Positions 23,170-34,706 of a stretch of DNA of 64,000 nucleotides are shown piece after piece. The notes beneath the pieces were generated by a model, which saw only the letters and a list, made by a program, of their open reading frames with translations, was not told the DNA's origin and made no database searches. Location: contig NC_047063.1 in NCBI RefSeq assembly GCF_902459465.1, positions 15,995,343-16,059,342 of the forward strand, given 5' to 3'. The translations under genes and the position numbers were made by a program. Position 1 is the first letter of the stretch. Each line of letters opens with the position of its first letter. This stretch comes from Asterias rubens (Eukaryota > Echinodermata > Asteroidea > Forcipulatida > Asteriidae).

Positions 23170-23600
23170 CCCTTCAGTTGCTCCCCAACCCCCTTTTCTT
23201 CCTCACATTCCTACATTCATCATCTATGCTTTCTCTAACAAACCTCTCAACATCCCTACCACATCCCTTTATCCCTTGAGCAACCCCCCCCCAATTTCCT
23301 TCCCTTCCCACCCCTCCCCCAAGCATGTTGAATTTAATTAACACTCCCCTCTCAACACCTCTCCCCATCCCTCCCCTTCCCCATCCCCCTTTCTATCTCT
23401 TTCTTCCCCTTCCCTTCCCTCCCTAGCATCCAACACCTTTAACCATCCCTCACTCTCCACCCTATCCCTCCCTATGTACCTTCCCCTACCCATCCCCTAC
23501 CAACACCTTTCCCCCACCCCAATATTACCTGTTCCTGATGTTCATCTATTATTTCACAGTGTCTATCTGCCTTTCAACCCCCCCCCCCCCCATCCCCACT
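23170..23600. repeat. C/T-rich tract downstream of the DD3-3-like gene
   Basis: About 430 bp almost free of G, made of cccctcccc, cttcccctt and similar words with no fixed period. It may lie in or beyond the 3' untranslated region. No gene is visible in 22349-25370. Confidence 0.7.
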
Positions 23601-24446
23601 ATTAACAATTTCATTTCTTAATTCCTTACAATGGGTGCAATATTCCCGAAAGAGTGCTAAGATTTACCCTCGAATTGCAGTGCATCTGGCACTGCCAATC
23701 AACCAGTCTACGTAAAACCACTGAACAACAAAAGTATCAGTACTGAGTTACTAAGGCATTGCATGGGGTATCAATGTTTAACAGTACAACTATGTACATG
23801 TAATATGCGGTAACATCGTGTAGTTTTATTTCTATTTTGCTGTATATATTTGTTCTTGGGAACTTGTCTTGCTATTAAATAATTCAGAGCAGGGAAGACT
23901 ACTTACACCACCAATAATAGCTATGTTATTTGGATCATAAATCTATTACTTATGGTGTTATCTCTTATCATATTGTTCACCTTTTGGTTTGACCTTATGG
24001 AGTTCTATTTCAATTAAGTTCATTATTTTTATTAGCAGCCCTCCGTTTCTACAACATGTATACAAACAGGTTTTTCATTGTGAATGTGGCTGCTTCATCG
24101 GGACCAATCTCTAGCATAGGGTCGAAAAGCAATTGAGTCTGGTGGATATGTGATCTGTGCAATGCATATTGAGCTTTAAATAGAAGTCGGGCCAATATTA
24201 AACTCTCTCTTGGATGGGATTTCTGTCATCCAAGCATGGCCGATCAAACAAGTAACCCCAGAGGCAAATCTGAAATTACAACTAGCTTCAAGAAAACATG
24301 CTTTCTCCCAAACAAATCTTGTGATATGTGGTAATCGATACTAGATATTAGGTTTATAAGCAATATACTTTACAGAATTGTCAGGAGTGTTGTAAGACAT
24401 TGAACAAGGAAAGGATGTATGATCACTCCTAAAATCTATTGTTCAG

Positions 24447-24625
24447 TAGCAGGCCTCGTAATAACCCATGGCACACACAACTATTGCTGTGGTGCCCTGT
24501 GCTCTTGCTGTCATACCCTTTGCAAAGTTCCAAGACAATTGTATTTATTTTTCTCATAAAAGTGCTTATTACCAGATGAGTTATTGCTATGTCCTTTCAG
24601 TACGAAATTCAAGGCCTGCAATAGA
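24447..24625 (-). repeat. GGGCACCAAGGCA-family repeat, intergenic copy
   Basis: Reads caggcctcgtaataaccca, ctgtggtgccctgtgctctt and acgaaattcaaggcctgcaa on the plus strand, aligning with 20305-20490 over its whole length. Confidence 0.6.
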
Positions 24626-24721
24626 TTTGTAAAATTATCAATTAAAAGACTTGAAGGCTTGCACAAATTGGAAAGGCAATAAAGATTTGCAAAACAACAT
24701 GTACTTGTTTTGAGTGATGGA

Positions 24722-24785
24722 TGGTTCTGAGAAGAACCAATGGACTCAACGTTTCGGTCAGTCTACCCTATCAACAGGATACACC
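24722..24785 (-). other. Hammerhead-like remnant of a Penelope-type element
   Basis: On the minus strand the order is CTGTTGA, a short GGT/ACC stem, GAAACGTTGAGTCC and a GGTTCTTCTCAGAACC hairpin. This resembles the CTGATGA...GAAAC core known from Penelope-like retroelement repeats, with one core substitution (CTGTTGA). No reverse transcriptase is visible beside it. Confidence 0.35.
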
Positions 24786-25370
24786 ATTCTTCTCAAACAC
24801 CTCTATTAAGATTAAGAAACATTGATTGGAATGCGTGTATTACCTCAGTTTGCGGTAGTTCCACTACAACATCAATTCAGCGTACAGATTAATTGAATGA
24901 AAACACTAAAATGGTCGAAGGTGTTGCCCTTAGTCAAAAACATTTAATAACACTTCAAACAATCGTGTATTTATAGTGCCTTATTCTCTATATAAATTTA
25001 AAAACAAAAATGGTAAAGAATTTATGTAAGTATTTTGACAGCGTCTTTCTTGGTTGTAATAATGTGAATTTTATCAGAACTAACTCTATTACAATGTATT
25101 TTACAATCAAATGCATTTGGGAATTAGTCAGAAACTTTAATCAATAATCTATCTAGTACTTATTTGTGTATATTCGGCGGGTTGTGTATACGTTTTCTGT
25201 TTTCTTTTTCTAGAATGCACTGTCTCAACTTAAAACATTCCGATTATTAATTACTGTCAGTATTTCATATTTTCCTTTACAATCCGCTGGTCGGAAAAGA
25301 ATGATTTCATCAGATCATGTATTAATCAAATCTTGGAATAATAAATGTGCTAGAATATACTCTTGATTTT

Positions 25371-25652
25371 TATAGCTGTACGTTATTTGATATTCTTGTA
25401 ATAAAATTCAACATTTCACCTAATAGAATCCTTTAATGATGTTTTTTCTTTGTGGTTTGTGTTGCATTTCTTTTAGGAGGGAGGGGGTGCTGGCGCGAAA
25501 CATTTGTTTTTTATAGCTGTACGTTATTTGATATTCTTGTAATAAAATTCAACATTTCACCTAATAGAATCCTTTAATGATGTTTTTTCTTTGTGGTTTG
25601 TGTTGCCTTTCTTTTAGGAGGGAGGGGGTGCTGGCGCGAAACATTTGTTTGG
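25371..25652. repeat. 141-bp near-perfect tandem duplication
   Basis: The unit tatagctgtacgttatttga ... gcgcgaaacatttgttt occurs twice back to back (25371-25511, 25512-25652) with very few differences. It is recent, with no coding content. Confidence 0.9.
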
Positions 25653-26376
25653 GTGAGACATTGGAAGGTATCGCTCTTGGTGGCAATAAAAAAAACTATT
25701 GGCTAAAGGGCCTACAAGACAGCAGCTTTCGAAAGTATAATGCATTTTGAGAAACGTTTCACCTCGAAGTGATGAGGTTTTGTAACTTTTTTTTATAGTT
25801 TGTATGCCCCTGAAGTTAAATCCGAGAAGCATTACCGCGTAACGCTTCTCAGATTGGGGAGTATTCTTCTTGCATGAGCATAATCGTTCCGGATTCTCGG
25901 AGATATCTTTTTATATAAAAAAATGCGCCCGGATTTTCAAATGAATTTTTCGCAAGTTAGTTTTATTGTACACAGTAATACAATATTTTCTATGATTTAA
26001 ACAATTGAACGGTTCCAAAAACCAAACGACCTTTACGAGACGATTGTCTTGTTATCGAGGGAAGTTCGTGAGCTTGTAATGTTTGCAATTACGGTGACTG
26101 CTCTATATTCTGACACCCCCATATCATGTTCTGACAACGACCCCCTCGTGATTATACATGCTGGGTCATGAGTAGGAACCAACACAACCAAAACGACAAC
26201 TTGGAGGCAACCAATTGCGTTGTATATGCACACACAAGAGACGTTCTTCTGGCTGTCCCGAAGAAAATAATTAGAACATTCTTGTGAATGAATTTTTCTT
26301 TTTGGAGATTGCCTTAAACTGGTTGCCCGTAAATTGCGTCGTGTGACGTGAGACCTTAATAAGTGCCCAACTACCT

Positions 26377-26764
26377 TTAAGAGCAGTGGATACTATTGGT
26401 AATTACTCAAAATAATTATTATCATCAAACCTTTCTTTGTAACTAGTAATGGGGAGAGGTTGATAGTATAAAACACTGTGAGGAAACGGCTCCCTCTGAA
26501 GTAACGTAGTGTTTTGAGGAAGAAGTAATTTCCCACGAATTTGATTTTGAGACCTCAGAATTAGATGTTGAGGTCTCCAAATCAAGCATCTGACAGCACA
26601 CAACTTTGTGTGACAAGGGTGTTTTTTTATTTTCATTATAATCTCACTTCGACGACCAATATACTCAAATTTTCACAGGTTTGTTATTTTATGCATATGC
26701 TGAGATACACCAAGTGAGAAGACTTGTCTTTGACAATATTACCAATAGTGTCTAGGGTCTTTAA
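26377..26764 (+). mobile_element. TTAA-flanked MITE, intergenic copy
   Basis: Diverged left end (tttaagagcagtggatacta), intact central hairpin and a right end of accaatagtgtctagggtctttaa type. It is in the gene-free region after the DD3-3-like gene. Confidence 0.75.
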
Positions 26765-27896
26765 TCCACACCACTGATGGCCTACTTTACTATTCATTTT
26801 GAAATTCGTGCTCTTTCCCCGAAATTTCCCACGTTAATTTGCTCCATTGATTTGAACAGAAAATCACACCCCACTGGGAAAGCATAATGTGAACGTGTAC
26901 ACTAAACTCCCAGCCGCGAGGCCCCAGTGTTGTTATTTATCCCGTAGCTAAGGACCGGGGTCGTTGCTAAGACAAGCAGGACCTTTTGTGTGAAACTTGA
27001 TCAATGGGGTACGACATGCATTAAGCTATAGCTGTAGTGTGTGGGATCTGTTTATATCGCTGCACTTTACACATGTTGACGTTTGGAAGTACTAGTGGAA
27101 ATAGACTAATACATTTGGATTCTGATTTCTTCACTATTTCATGGAGTTATAGAACTGAAAATCTTGGACTAGCAGATGACGCAGTTGCATTGCCCCGCCC
27201 GACATAGGCCTTCGTTTTCTGGAAACGCTGACACCTCGTGCACCCATTGAGAGCAAGGCACCTGCCACGCAATAGGTATGTGTTTGTAAACAATTCTGTC
27301 AATTACTGAATACTGATTTTCAATTTCACCTTTGAAATATGCTTTCTAGCATTCCGCATGGTCTTACACTCCCAACGTCGATTTAATGACAAATCGTGAA
27401 AGTAATTTCAACAGACGTAGCAGTGAAGTAGGCCTTTTATAAACTTAAAAGAAGGAATCCAACTAAAAAGAATCGCAGATTTTTCATTTCTGCTGGATTA
27501 TTAGTATTATATACAAAAGTACATTGACATGGTATTAAAAGATCTAGATTTACGAATGGACCAGTTTGCCCGTCCACCCATATTGCTGCAATGTTCAGTC
27601 AATTTGCCGGCTATTATATCAAAGTTCATGGCATTTTGCCCAAGGATGACGTTTTCAAGGTGATTTTTGTTTACTGTATTGGCATTTTGGGTGGAGCCAT
27701 ACAGTCCGAACACGTTCCAGAGAGCACTGTTCATAAAAGATCCTACATATAAAAAGTATATTCTGAAGTCCCATTTGGTTGTGCTGTCCTCTTATAACTG
27801 TCACAGCATTGTACTGCAGGCCCTAAGGTAAATTTTGCCGACGATACGACAGGAAACTTTCACCTTTAATTTTAGTTTCCACCTCACTTTGAAACT

Positions 27897-28280
27897 TAAA
27901 GGCAGTGGACACTATTAGTAATTGTCAAAGACTAGCCTTCACAGTTGGTGTATCTCAACATATGCATAAAATAACAAACCTGTGAAAATTTGAGCTCAAT
28001 CAGTCATCGAACTTGCGAGATAATAATGAAAGAAAAAAAACACCCTTGTCACACGAAGTTGTGTGCGTTTAGATGGTTGATTTCGAGACCTCAAGTTCTA
28101 AATCTGAGGTCTTGAAATCAAATTCGTGGGAAATTACTTCTTTCTCGAAAACTACATTACTTCAGAGGGAGCCGTTTCTCACAATGTTTTATACCATCAA
28201 CCTCTCCCCATTACTCGTCACCAAGAAAGGTTTTATGCTAATAATTATTTTTAGTAATTACCAATAGTGTCCATAGCTTA
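27897..28280 (-). mobile_element. TTAA-flanked MITE, reversed copy
   Basis: The same family in the opposite orientation: starts taaaggcagtggacactatt, then gtcaaagactagcc, which is the right end of the plus copies. It closes with gagtaattaccaa-type sequence of the family, here reading tttagtaattaccaatagtg. Confidence 0.78.
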
Positions 28281-28992
28281 TTTTGTTTCCCACCTTTCAC
28301 TTCCGGCAAAAATTAATGTGTGTTTGGATACAAACTATAAATCTGCTGCTTGTTTTTGAAGCCTTTCATATCCAAATTACCCATGTTGCATAAACAAACG
28401 GAAATTCCGACAAAAAAATGCGAGGTTGCTGAAACTGCTTTAAGATGCTCATGCAAAATTTGCCCCTGTTTCAATTGGAAACAGAAAACTAGCTAGTGGT
28501 TCTTAACTATTTCTAAAGGTTTAATTTATGATATTTTGATGTCCTTTTAATTACATGTATATGATTTCTAGATCATTTGCTAGACTCACCGAGCGAACAT
28601 ATCCCAATGTAACTTGGACCAATGTAACTTGAACTAAAAGCTTATAGGTGGAATATTTCAGCTCAATAAGCTCTTCACTCGTTTTAATCAAAATTATATA
28701 GCTATAATATCTGTATGGGTGAGATGAAAGGTTATCTCGATGCGCCGTATGGCATTGCAATACAATACAAAGTACAAGTACCTAGATTGCGATATCGCCT
28801 TTTTCTAACGGTAAAATCTCAGTCTAACCAAAGCTTTTAATCACGATGAATAGCAACCAAGTAGAGAACCCGACGCGAGACTTGTTTGTTTGCGAAAGAA
28901 AAGGTAAAGATTGACACGTACACAATTACATCTGACACGGAACCATTGTCCCCCAAAACGTAGACCATTATTATCCTGGCTTTGAACTTGAC

Positions 28993-29500
28993 GTCTGACA
29001 TGGACCATTGTGTCGACATGAATCATTGTGTCCTATATGGCACCAGTCCATTTTTTTTGACATGGACCTTCATGTCCGACTTGGACCCTCTTGTCCGACC
29101 AGGACCTTCTCGTTCGACATGGACCTTATTGTCTGACGAGGGGCAATGTGTCGCCTTTGGGCTTGTCGGCGAAACCGATATGGACCTTTTTGCTCGACAC
29201 ATGTACCTACAATGTCTGACGTAGAGCATTATGTCGTCGAACCATTAACATGTTGGACATAAACAATTTGTTCGATATGCAGCATCGTGTCCAATCTGGA
29301 TCAGGATGTCCGACATGGCCAGAATCATTATGACCGACATGGAAAGACCAATCCAATGTGCCGGCATGGACCATTAAGGCACTAAAATTTACCAATGAGC
29401 TGGACAGAATGTGTCGGATCGAAACACTGACTTATGTGAGACAGTGTGTCGAACCTAAAATGATTTGTTTGACTTAATGTGTCGGACATAACTGTCTTGG
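28993..29500 (+). repeat. Degenerate 19-bp-period minisatellite
   Basis: Successive units such as gtctgacatggaccattgt, gtccgacttggaccctctt, gtccgaccaggaccttctc and gttcgacatggaccttatt are 19 bp long. Weaker units continue to about 29500 and some are visible back to 28928. The period is not a multiple of three, and open frames here are short. It ends about 190 bp before the first recognised exon of the unrecognised gene. Confidence 0.8.
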
Positions 29501-29689
29501 GGACGGTTGGCTCCGACTACATTCAAAGATGGATATATCGTGATAAGTCAGGGCATGACACGCCCAGGGAAGGTCGTGAATCAACTCTCCATCCCTGTCG
29601 GTGCTATCGGTGCACAATCGAAACCCCATCACCGTAAAACGTTAATACAACCTCAACTCCATGATTGTTTTCCTTTCATTTATCTATAG

Positions 29690-30322
29690 CCTTGGCCTGA
29701 TCAAGTACAAACTCTCCAACCTACAACTCATCATCATCGCAAGCCAACCAAAATGGCCAGGAAGGACCCATCAATGACTCTGCAATACATGTCGGAGGTC
29801 AACGGACAACTCAGTGACGAAATACGACAGCTTCGACAGGGCGACTACACTCGACTCTTCAAGCAGAGCCGAAGCTTCATCGACGCTCTGCTAAGGTCAC
29901 CCAAGGGCCAGCTCACCACCTACGGCCCGTCCGTCACGTCCATCGCTAAGGTCAGAGACTGCTATGAAGATTCAAAGAGACTTGACAAGGATCGCAAGAC
30001 CCATTTCACTCAGGTGATTGGTTACTTCATCTCCCTGGTGGACGCCCTCAAGATCTTGGTCCAGCGAGTCCGGGAGTGGATAGGAGACTCGGTCAACGAA
30101 CTGACCGTCCATGAGAGGCAGAGGGCCCCGGCCAAGAAAATCCAGTCCGAGATAGACTTCATGGAGAAGTTTCTTGAGGAGCACAATGACTTCACGGATC
30201 TACACAAACACAAGACGCTGGAGGAGTTTCGAGGGCTGAATACCGGGGAGGTACCAGCCTGGGGTGCGGTGGTTAACCTCATACCGGTCCTTCTAAAGAC
30301 GGCAGACAGCATTGCAGAGTTG
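29690..30322 (+). CDS. Unrecognised gene, main exon with start codon
   Basis: Open from the acceptor at 29690 through ATG 29753 to the donor TTG|GTAAAT at 30322. The 63 bp before the ATG have no stop, so an upstream coding exon cannot be excluded. Codons such as CTC, ATC, AAG, GAG and GTC dominate, unlike the surrounding AT-rich DNA. Confidence 0.72.
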
Positions 30323-33161
30323 GTAAATATTTGTTGACATTTGTATTGTATCATATTTCTATGGAGAACCATAGTGAACATCTCCGTGGTGTAGTAGGAT
30401 TGACCCATATTTTTCTACACATTCAATAGAGCTAGCTCATTGTCGGCGAAATAGAAATGTGATGTTTTTTTTCTTTTCTTGGGGCGTCAATGGAAACTTT
30501 TTTTAATATTTTGTATATGACGCAGACAAAGTATATTAACCCATAATTAACAATATTGTCCTGTATCATGAAACAAAAATAACATTACGGAGAACCAGGC
30601 ATCTTTTATCAAACCGTCATTTAAACATTCAGAACTAAAGTGGTGTTTTTGGATGTTCAGATTTAAATTGGAAAACAAATTTGGAAACAAACGTTTTTTA
30701 TAATCTTGTTGAATGTCCGGTGCTTGCGGTTTTTTTTTAGAGACAATTCTAAATCTAACCTAAACAAAATGAACAATACAAATTTTGCAAGATAGATATG
30801 ACTGCCATCCGTCCTTTATTTTGTAATTTTCAAGATAAGCGATTTCTTCCAGAACAAACCTGAATGCAAGAGTTTTGATGTTGTTTGACATACTAATCCA
30901 GCCAGTGAAGTTATAGTGGCAGATCATTTAAAAAAAGGCTTTTAGTTAAACCGATGTGACATTTTTAAAGTTGGGAACAGTTTCTTCGTTTTCTGACATT
31001 GAACAACAAACATAAATCTATATACTTGTTTAATATTGGAAATCTCAACATTTGTAAACATCGATACATCCGACGGTACATATTATCCCGAGAAATGTTC
31101 ATAATAATATGAAAACAAAACCTCTGTGTGTTCGTATAATTAACATATAAAACGTATAAACATGGTGTGATTAGTTATGCACACTCACTGACAAAACATG
31201 AAACGTTTCAAGCGTTTCCTAAACAAACCTGTGACTAGTTCACGTCGATACCATCAAAGAAGACAGAGAAAAACTTGTTTATAGCTAGAGGATTTTGCTC
31301 CAGAATTCGAATAATTCTTGAATATAGGCCAATACCCCCTTAGGATAAGTTCTTTTACAGGTAAGGGCTGGGCCATGCCATGCCCAACAGAGTGAACATT
31401 CATCACCGGTCCATTGCAATTGAGGGAAAGCCCCTCCAGATCAGTAGCTTCCTGATGACGTATATTTAGATATGTAAATCATGCCCTGCTCTTGATAATC
31501 GATTATGTAAATGAGAGAACCTGGCCTCGAGTTTAGTGGGTGAGTCCTCCGTTATTGCTTTGTCCCGGCTCCCCGGGTCAATGGGTCTTATGTAACCCTT
31601 TGGGGGTAACTATAGTACCCGTCATTTGTTAGCATATTGAGTAGTTTATCTTGTGGCTATGTACATGAATGTAAAAAGGGATCATGTACGAGTAGCTATT
31701 CCCCGCGATTGAAAGGTTGTGGTTTTTAATTCCAGGCGTTGTTTGAAAACTTCTAAGGATTTATTCAAGGTAGGTCTGAAAGTTTGTTAAACGTATTATA
31801 GGGAACTTTGTCAGCCTCCCTATAACTTCGGGGCCTAATAACTGGCATTTGATTTGAGTGGTTTGGGTGCCCCATGAGTGCACCGTGATTTAAGTGATTG
31901 AAGGCGTTGACACCATAATGAGTATCGTAACGAACGAATCTGTGTCCCATCTTTCTCAATTAATTTATTAAAGTCGGGTTGAATCTTTATCCATAAAGGC
32001 ACTAGACCAGTGGGCTAAATTAATTATCGAAGTTGCAAATGAATAAGGAAATAAAAAATACCCGTGTTCCACAACTTATAGCTATCCCTATGGAATATTA
32101 TGCTTGTTTTTTCAGGGGGCCCTCCTTAAAAAAACTTTAAAAACCCTTACTTTGTGTGCTTTCAGATGCGTAATTAAAGGCTTCAGGGGCAGCCTTTTAT
32201 AATTTCGGTGAGAATTTACCTCTTTCTCAAAAACTAAGTTATTTCAGAGGGAGCCGTTTCTCACAGTGTTTTATGCACTATCAACTGCTCTCCGTTGCTC
32301 GTTACCAAGTAAGTTTTTATGCTAACAATTAGTTTGAGTAATAACCAATTGTCTTGTGTCTTGTTTTGATTGTTAATGTGTGTGCAGACAGCGAAGTGGA
32401 GTTCCATAACTCATCGACTAGGCATGGGAATCTACGAGACAGCACCAGCGGGTCGTCCAGACTCTCGAGCCCGGGGTGGATCAGCAACGGGAGGGCCAAG
32501 ATCGTCATCGAGACCAAGCCCGCAAAAAACACCCGAGAGATCTGGATCCGGGGCCGTCAAAACAAGAAAGACATACGGTAAGTTTAAATGGAATAATCTG
32601 GATGATGGGAACCTGTCCGTATGCCAATACCTTTTTTTAAATTAATTTGTACAAAAGGATACACCAACTGTGAAGGGTAGTCTTTGACAATTACCAATAG
32701 TGTCCACTGCCTACACTATTTAAACCATGGAACAAAATCTAAAACGATCAAAGTACAAAGAGCATGCAACAGATGATCAATTACACAGTCGAGATTTGTA
32801 TGTGGACGTTCATTAAGAATATCATTTGGTTGCTTTCAGAATAAAGTTCTAGGCTACAGTTCGAGATTAGTTCTAATTTTATTACTAACTTTTGTGTTAC
32901 CCTTACACCGATGTGTGTTGGCAATATATACTTAGTATTTTCCCGAGTTCTGTGAAGAAAAAAATCACAGGCAAATGACTCGGGTGGGACTCGAATCCAC
33001 AAATTGTCAATTCTAGAGTAACCAAGTAGACAAAGAAACAGACACAGTGTGGTGCTACGTGGACGCTCACAAAATCGGTGGCTGCTTATATTTTAATCTA
33101 CATTTCGAGTTCTATGCGATAATTTTAATCCCATTAATTTCTTTATCTACACAGCCGATAA
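29690..33161 (+). CDS. Unrecognised gene, at least three exons, helical protein
   Basis: The main exon starts after tatctatag at 29690 and carries ATG 29753 in a good context (accaaaATGG). It encodes 190 residues to 30322, before GTAAAT. Third codon positions are strongly G/C. The product is charged and probably alpha-helical (SDEIRQLRQGDYTRLFKQSR, EIDFMEKFLEEHNDFTDLH) without signal peptide or membrane segment. A second exon is 32388-32577; its G/C-rich third positions favour the frame with SEVEFHNSS and GRAKIVIETKPAKNTREIW, which reaches TAA at 33159-33161 in the third exon. That frame needs one extra base from upstream (phase 1), but the visible donor at 30322 is phase 0. A small exon in between or another donor is therefore likely. 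The alternative frame would end at 33300. No domain family was recognised. Confidence 0.6.
31994..32362 (-). mobile_element. TTAA-flanked MITE just upstream of an acceptor
   Basis: Diverged reversed copy with degraded ends and an altered centre (aattaaaggcttcaggggcag). It stops 25 bp before the acceptor used by the exon at 32388. A 54-bp right-end fragment of the same family lies at 32660-32713, just after that exon. Confidence 0.65.
32388..32577 (+). CDS. Unrecognised gene, second visible exon
   Basis: Between ttaatgtgtgtgcag and ACG|GTAAGT. The preferred frame gives a Ser-rich linker (STSGSSRLSSPGW) and a basic end (IWIRGRQNKKDI). If the acceptor were four bases later (acag at 32391) the required phase would change. 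This is the point to resolve with transcripts. Confidence 0.6.
32885..33010 (-). mobile_element. tRNA-derived SINE, truncated
   Basis: The B box GGACTCGAATCC-type sequence is read in reverse (gggtgggactcgaatccaca), with acaccgatgtgtgttggcaa and tattttcccgagttctgtga behind it. These match the copy at 53470-53640. It lies in the last intron of the unrecognised gene. Confidence 0.65.
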
Positions 33162-34700
33162 GATGGATGAGAAGTTCAAAGGTCGTATCTCATTGTTAGA
33201 GCGCCCTCCATGGAAACCCTCGTCACAGATACCTCACAACCTCTATCCCCAGCTTCATATCCACCTTGGCAGTCCTACCAACCACGTACCCTACAACTGA
33301 ACAACTGACCACTGATGGTTGACCCCTGCCACCGGTTGAATATCCTATATGTGAATAGTGTCCGTTACTGTAATATTTGTAATTAATTATGTTAAATATA
33401 GTGTCAGCAAGTGTGTAACAAAATAACATTAGAAATCTGCCCTGTATTCTCAGTAGCTACATTAAGATATTATGTAGATTAATGAGTGGGGGGGGGGGGT
33501 GCACAGAAAATTGTGCAACAGCTCAAAGTTCGAAAACATTCTAAAATAAGTAATTATTCCCAGCCACACATAAACATCCCTGGCATACTCCTTTAAAAAC
33601 TAGCACGAAATTATGTTCAGACGCCATATTGAAATTTGGTTGTGTGCACTATTGCTTTGCTATGAAAATTACCATTTTAGCAATTGTTATTGTTCGTATA
33701 AGCTCTCTGTGTTGTATAGACTTTGTTTTATGAAGCCACCCCATGTTAAGTCAATGATTTTGTATTATTGATAGTATAGTAGGCCTAATACGTCAGGAAA
33801 AAAGGCTCCAATACGTCAATAAGATCTACGGTGACTTTGTTTTTGTTTGTTTACGGATTGTCATCTACGTCAAAACCTTTACATTGGAGACCTTAAGTCA
33901 ACATTCTGCAAAACGGTCAGCAGTTAAAGCCAGTGCAGCAAAGAGTTGCTGCGTAGAGTATATTAAATGGATCTTATGCATTGACGTCATGCCGCCATCT
34001 TTGTAGAGGTTAACCGAGACAAGTGACCCTTTTCAAAACCAGGGTTTGGGCTTAAAAGCTCAGTTTATTAGAAGAAATTGCGCTTTCCTAACGGGGCGGC
34101 TTCAATCAGGCAGACGGATCTCGATCAAGCCGACCCAAACAAAGTCCGTAGTTTCGAAAAGATAATTTGCAACCCCTGTTCACCTCTACATGAGGGCGCC
34201 CCACTGCTGTGACGTCACTATGTTTCAGGTATATGATTACCGGGAAAACAAACCCACAAAAACAACAAACAAACAACTAATTCCAACCCGAGCAAAATTT
34301 TGTTTGACTGAAAGTGTAGTATAGGTGCTGTAACTGTCGTATTGTACCAAGATGTGAACCGTGTACAAAATGTAATCGGACTATAACACCAACATATCTA
34401 TCCAATAATGTGGTTCAGTTCGTACTTCAGGTATTGTGAACACAATTACATTTAAGAGTGTTATCATCTTGACTTGGATAAGTGAGGCCTTTTATTAATC
34501 CTAGGAGGGGGGGGGGGGTCGCCAACTGACGTCTTCGTTTTCACGCACTTTATTTTGGATGACTGCCAAATTATTCGCACGATCGGTTTAGACGGCACGG
34601 TTCGCTAAGCATTAAAATGAGTTCGTGTCAACAGTAACATGAGTTATGTGGATTGCTGGTTAAAGATGCTCATTATGTTTTAGCAATCTATTTGTCATTC

Positions 34701-34706
34701 AATAAA
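34701..34706 (+). terminator. Possible polyadenylation signal AATAAA
   Basis: AATAAA in tgtcattcAATAAAgcatg, about 1.5 kb after the stop of the unrecognised gene. It is the first canonical hexamer I noticed on the plus strand in this stretch, but nothing ties it to that transcript. Confidence 0.2.

Noticed and set aside
27170..27277. GC-rich stretch ending in AATAG|GTATGT, a possible 5' non-coding exon of the unrecognised gene
   Set aside because: There is only a donor-like site and no way to link it to 29690 without transcripts.
30022..30408. Minus-strand 128-codon frame
   Set aside because: It is antisense to the high-GC3 exon of the unrecognised gene; the plus frame has the coding signature and splice sites.
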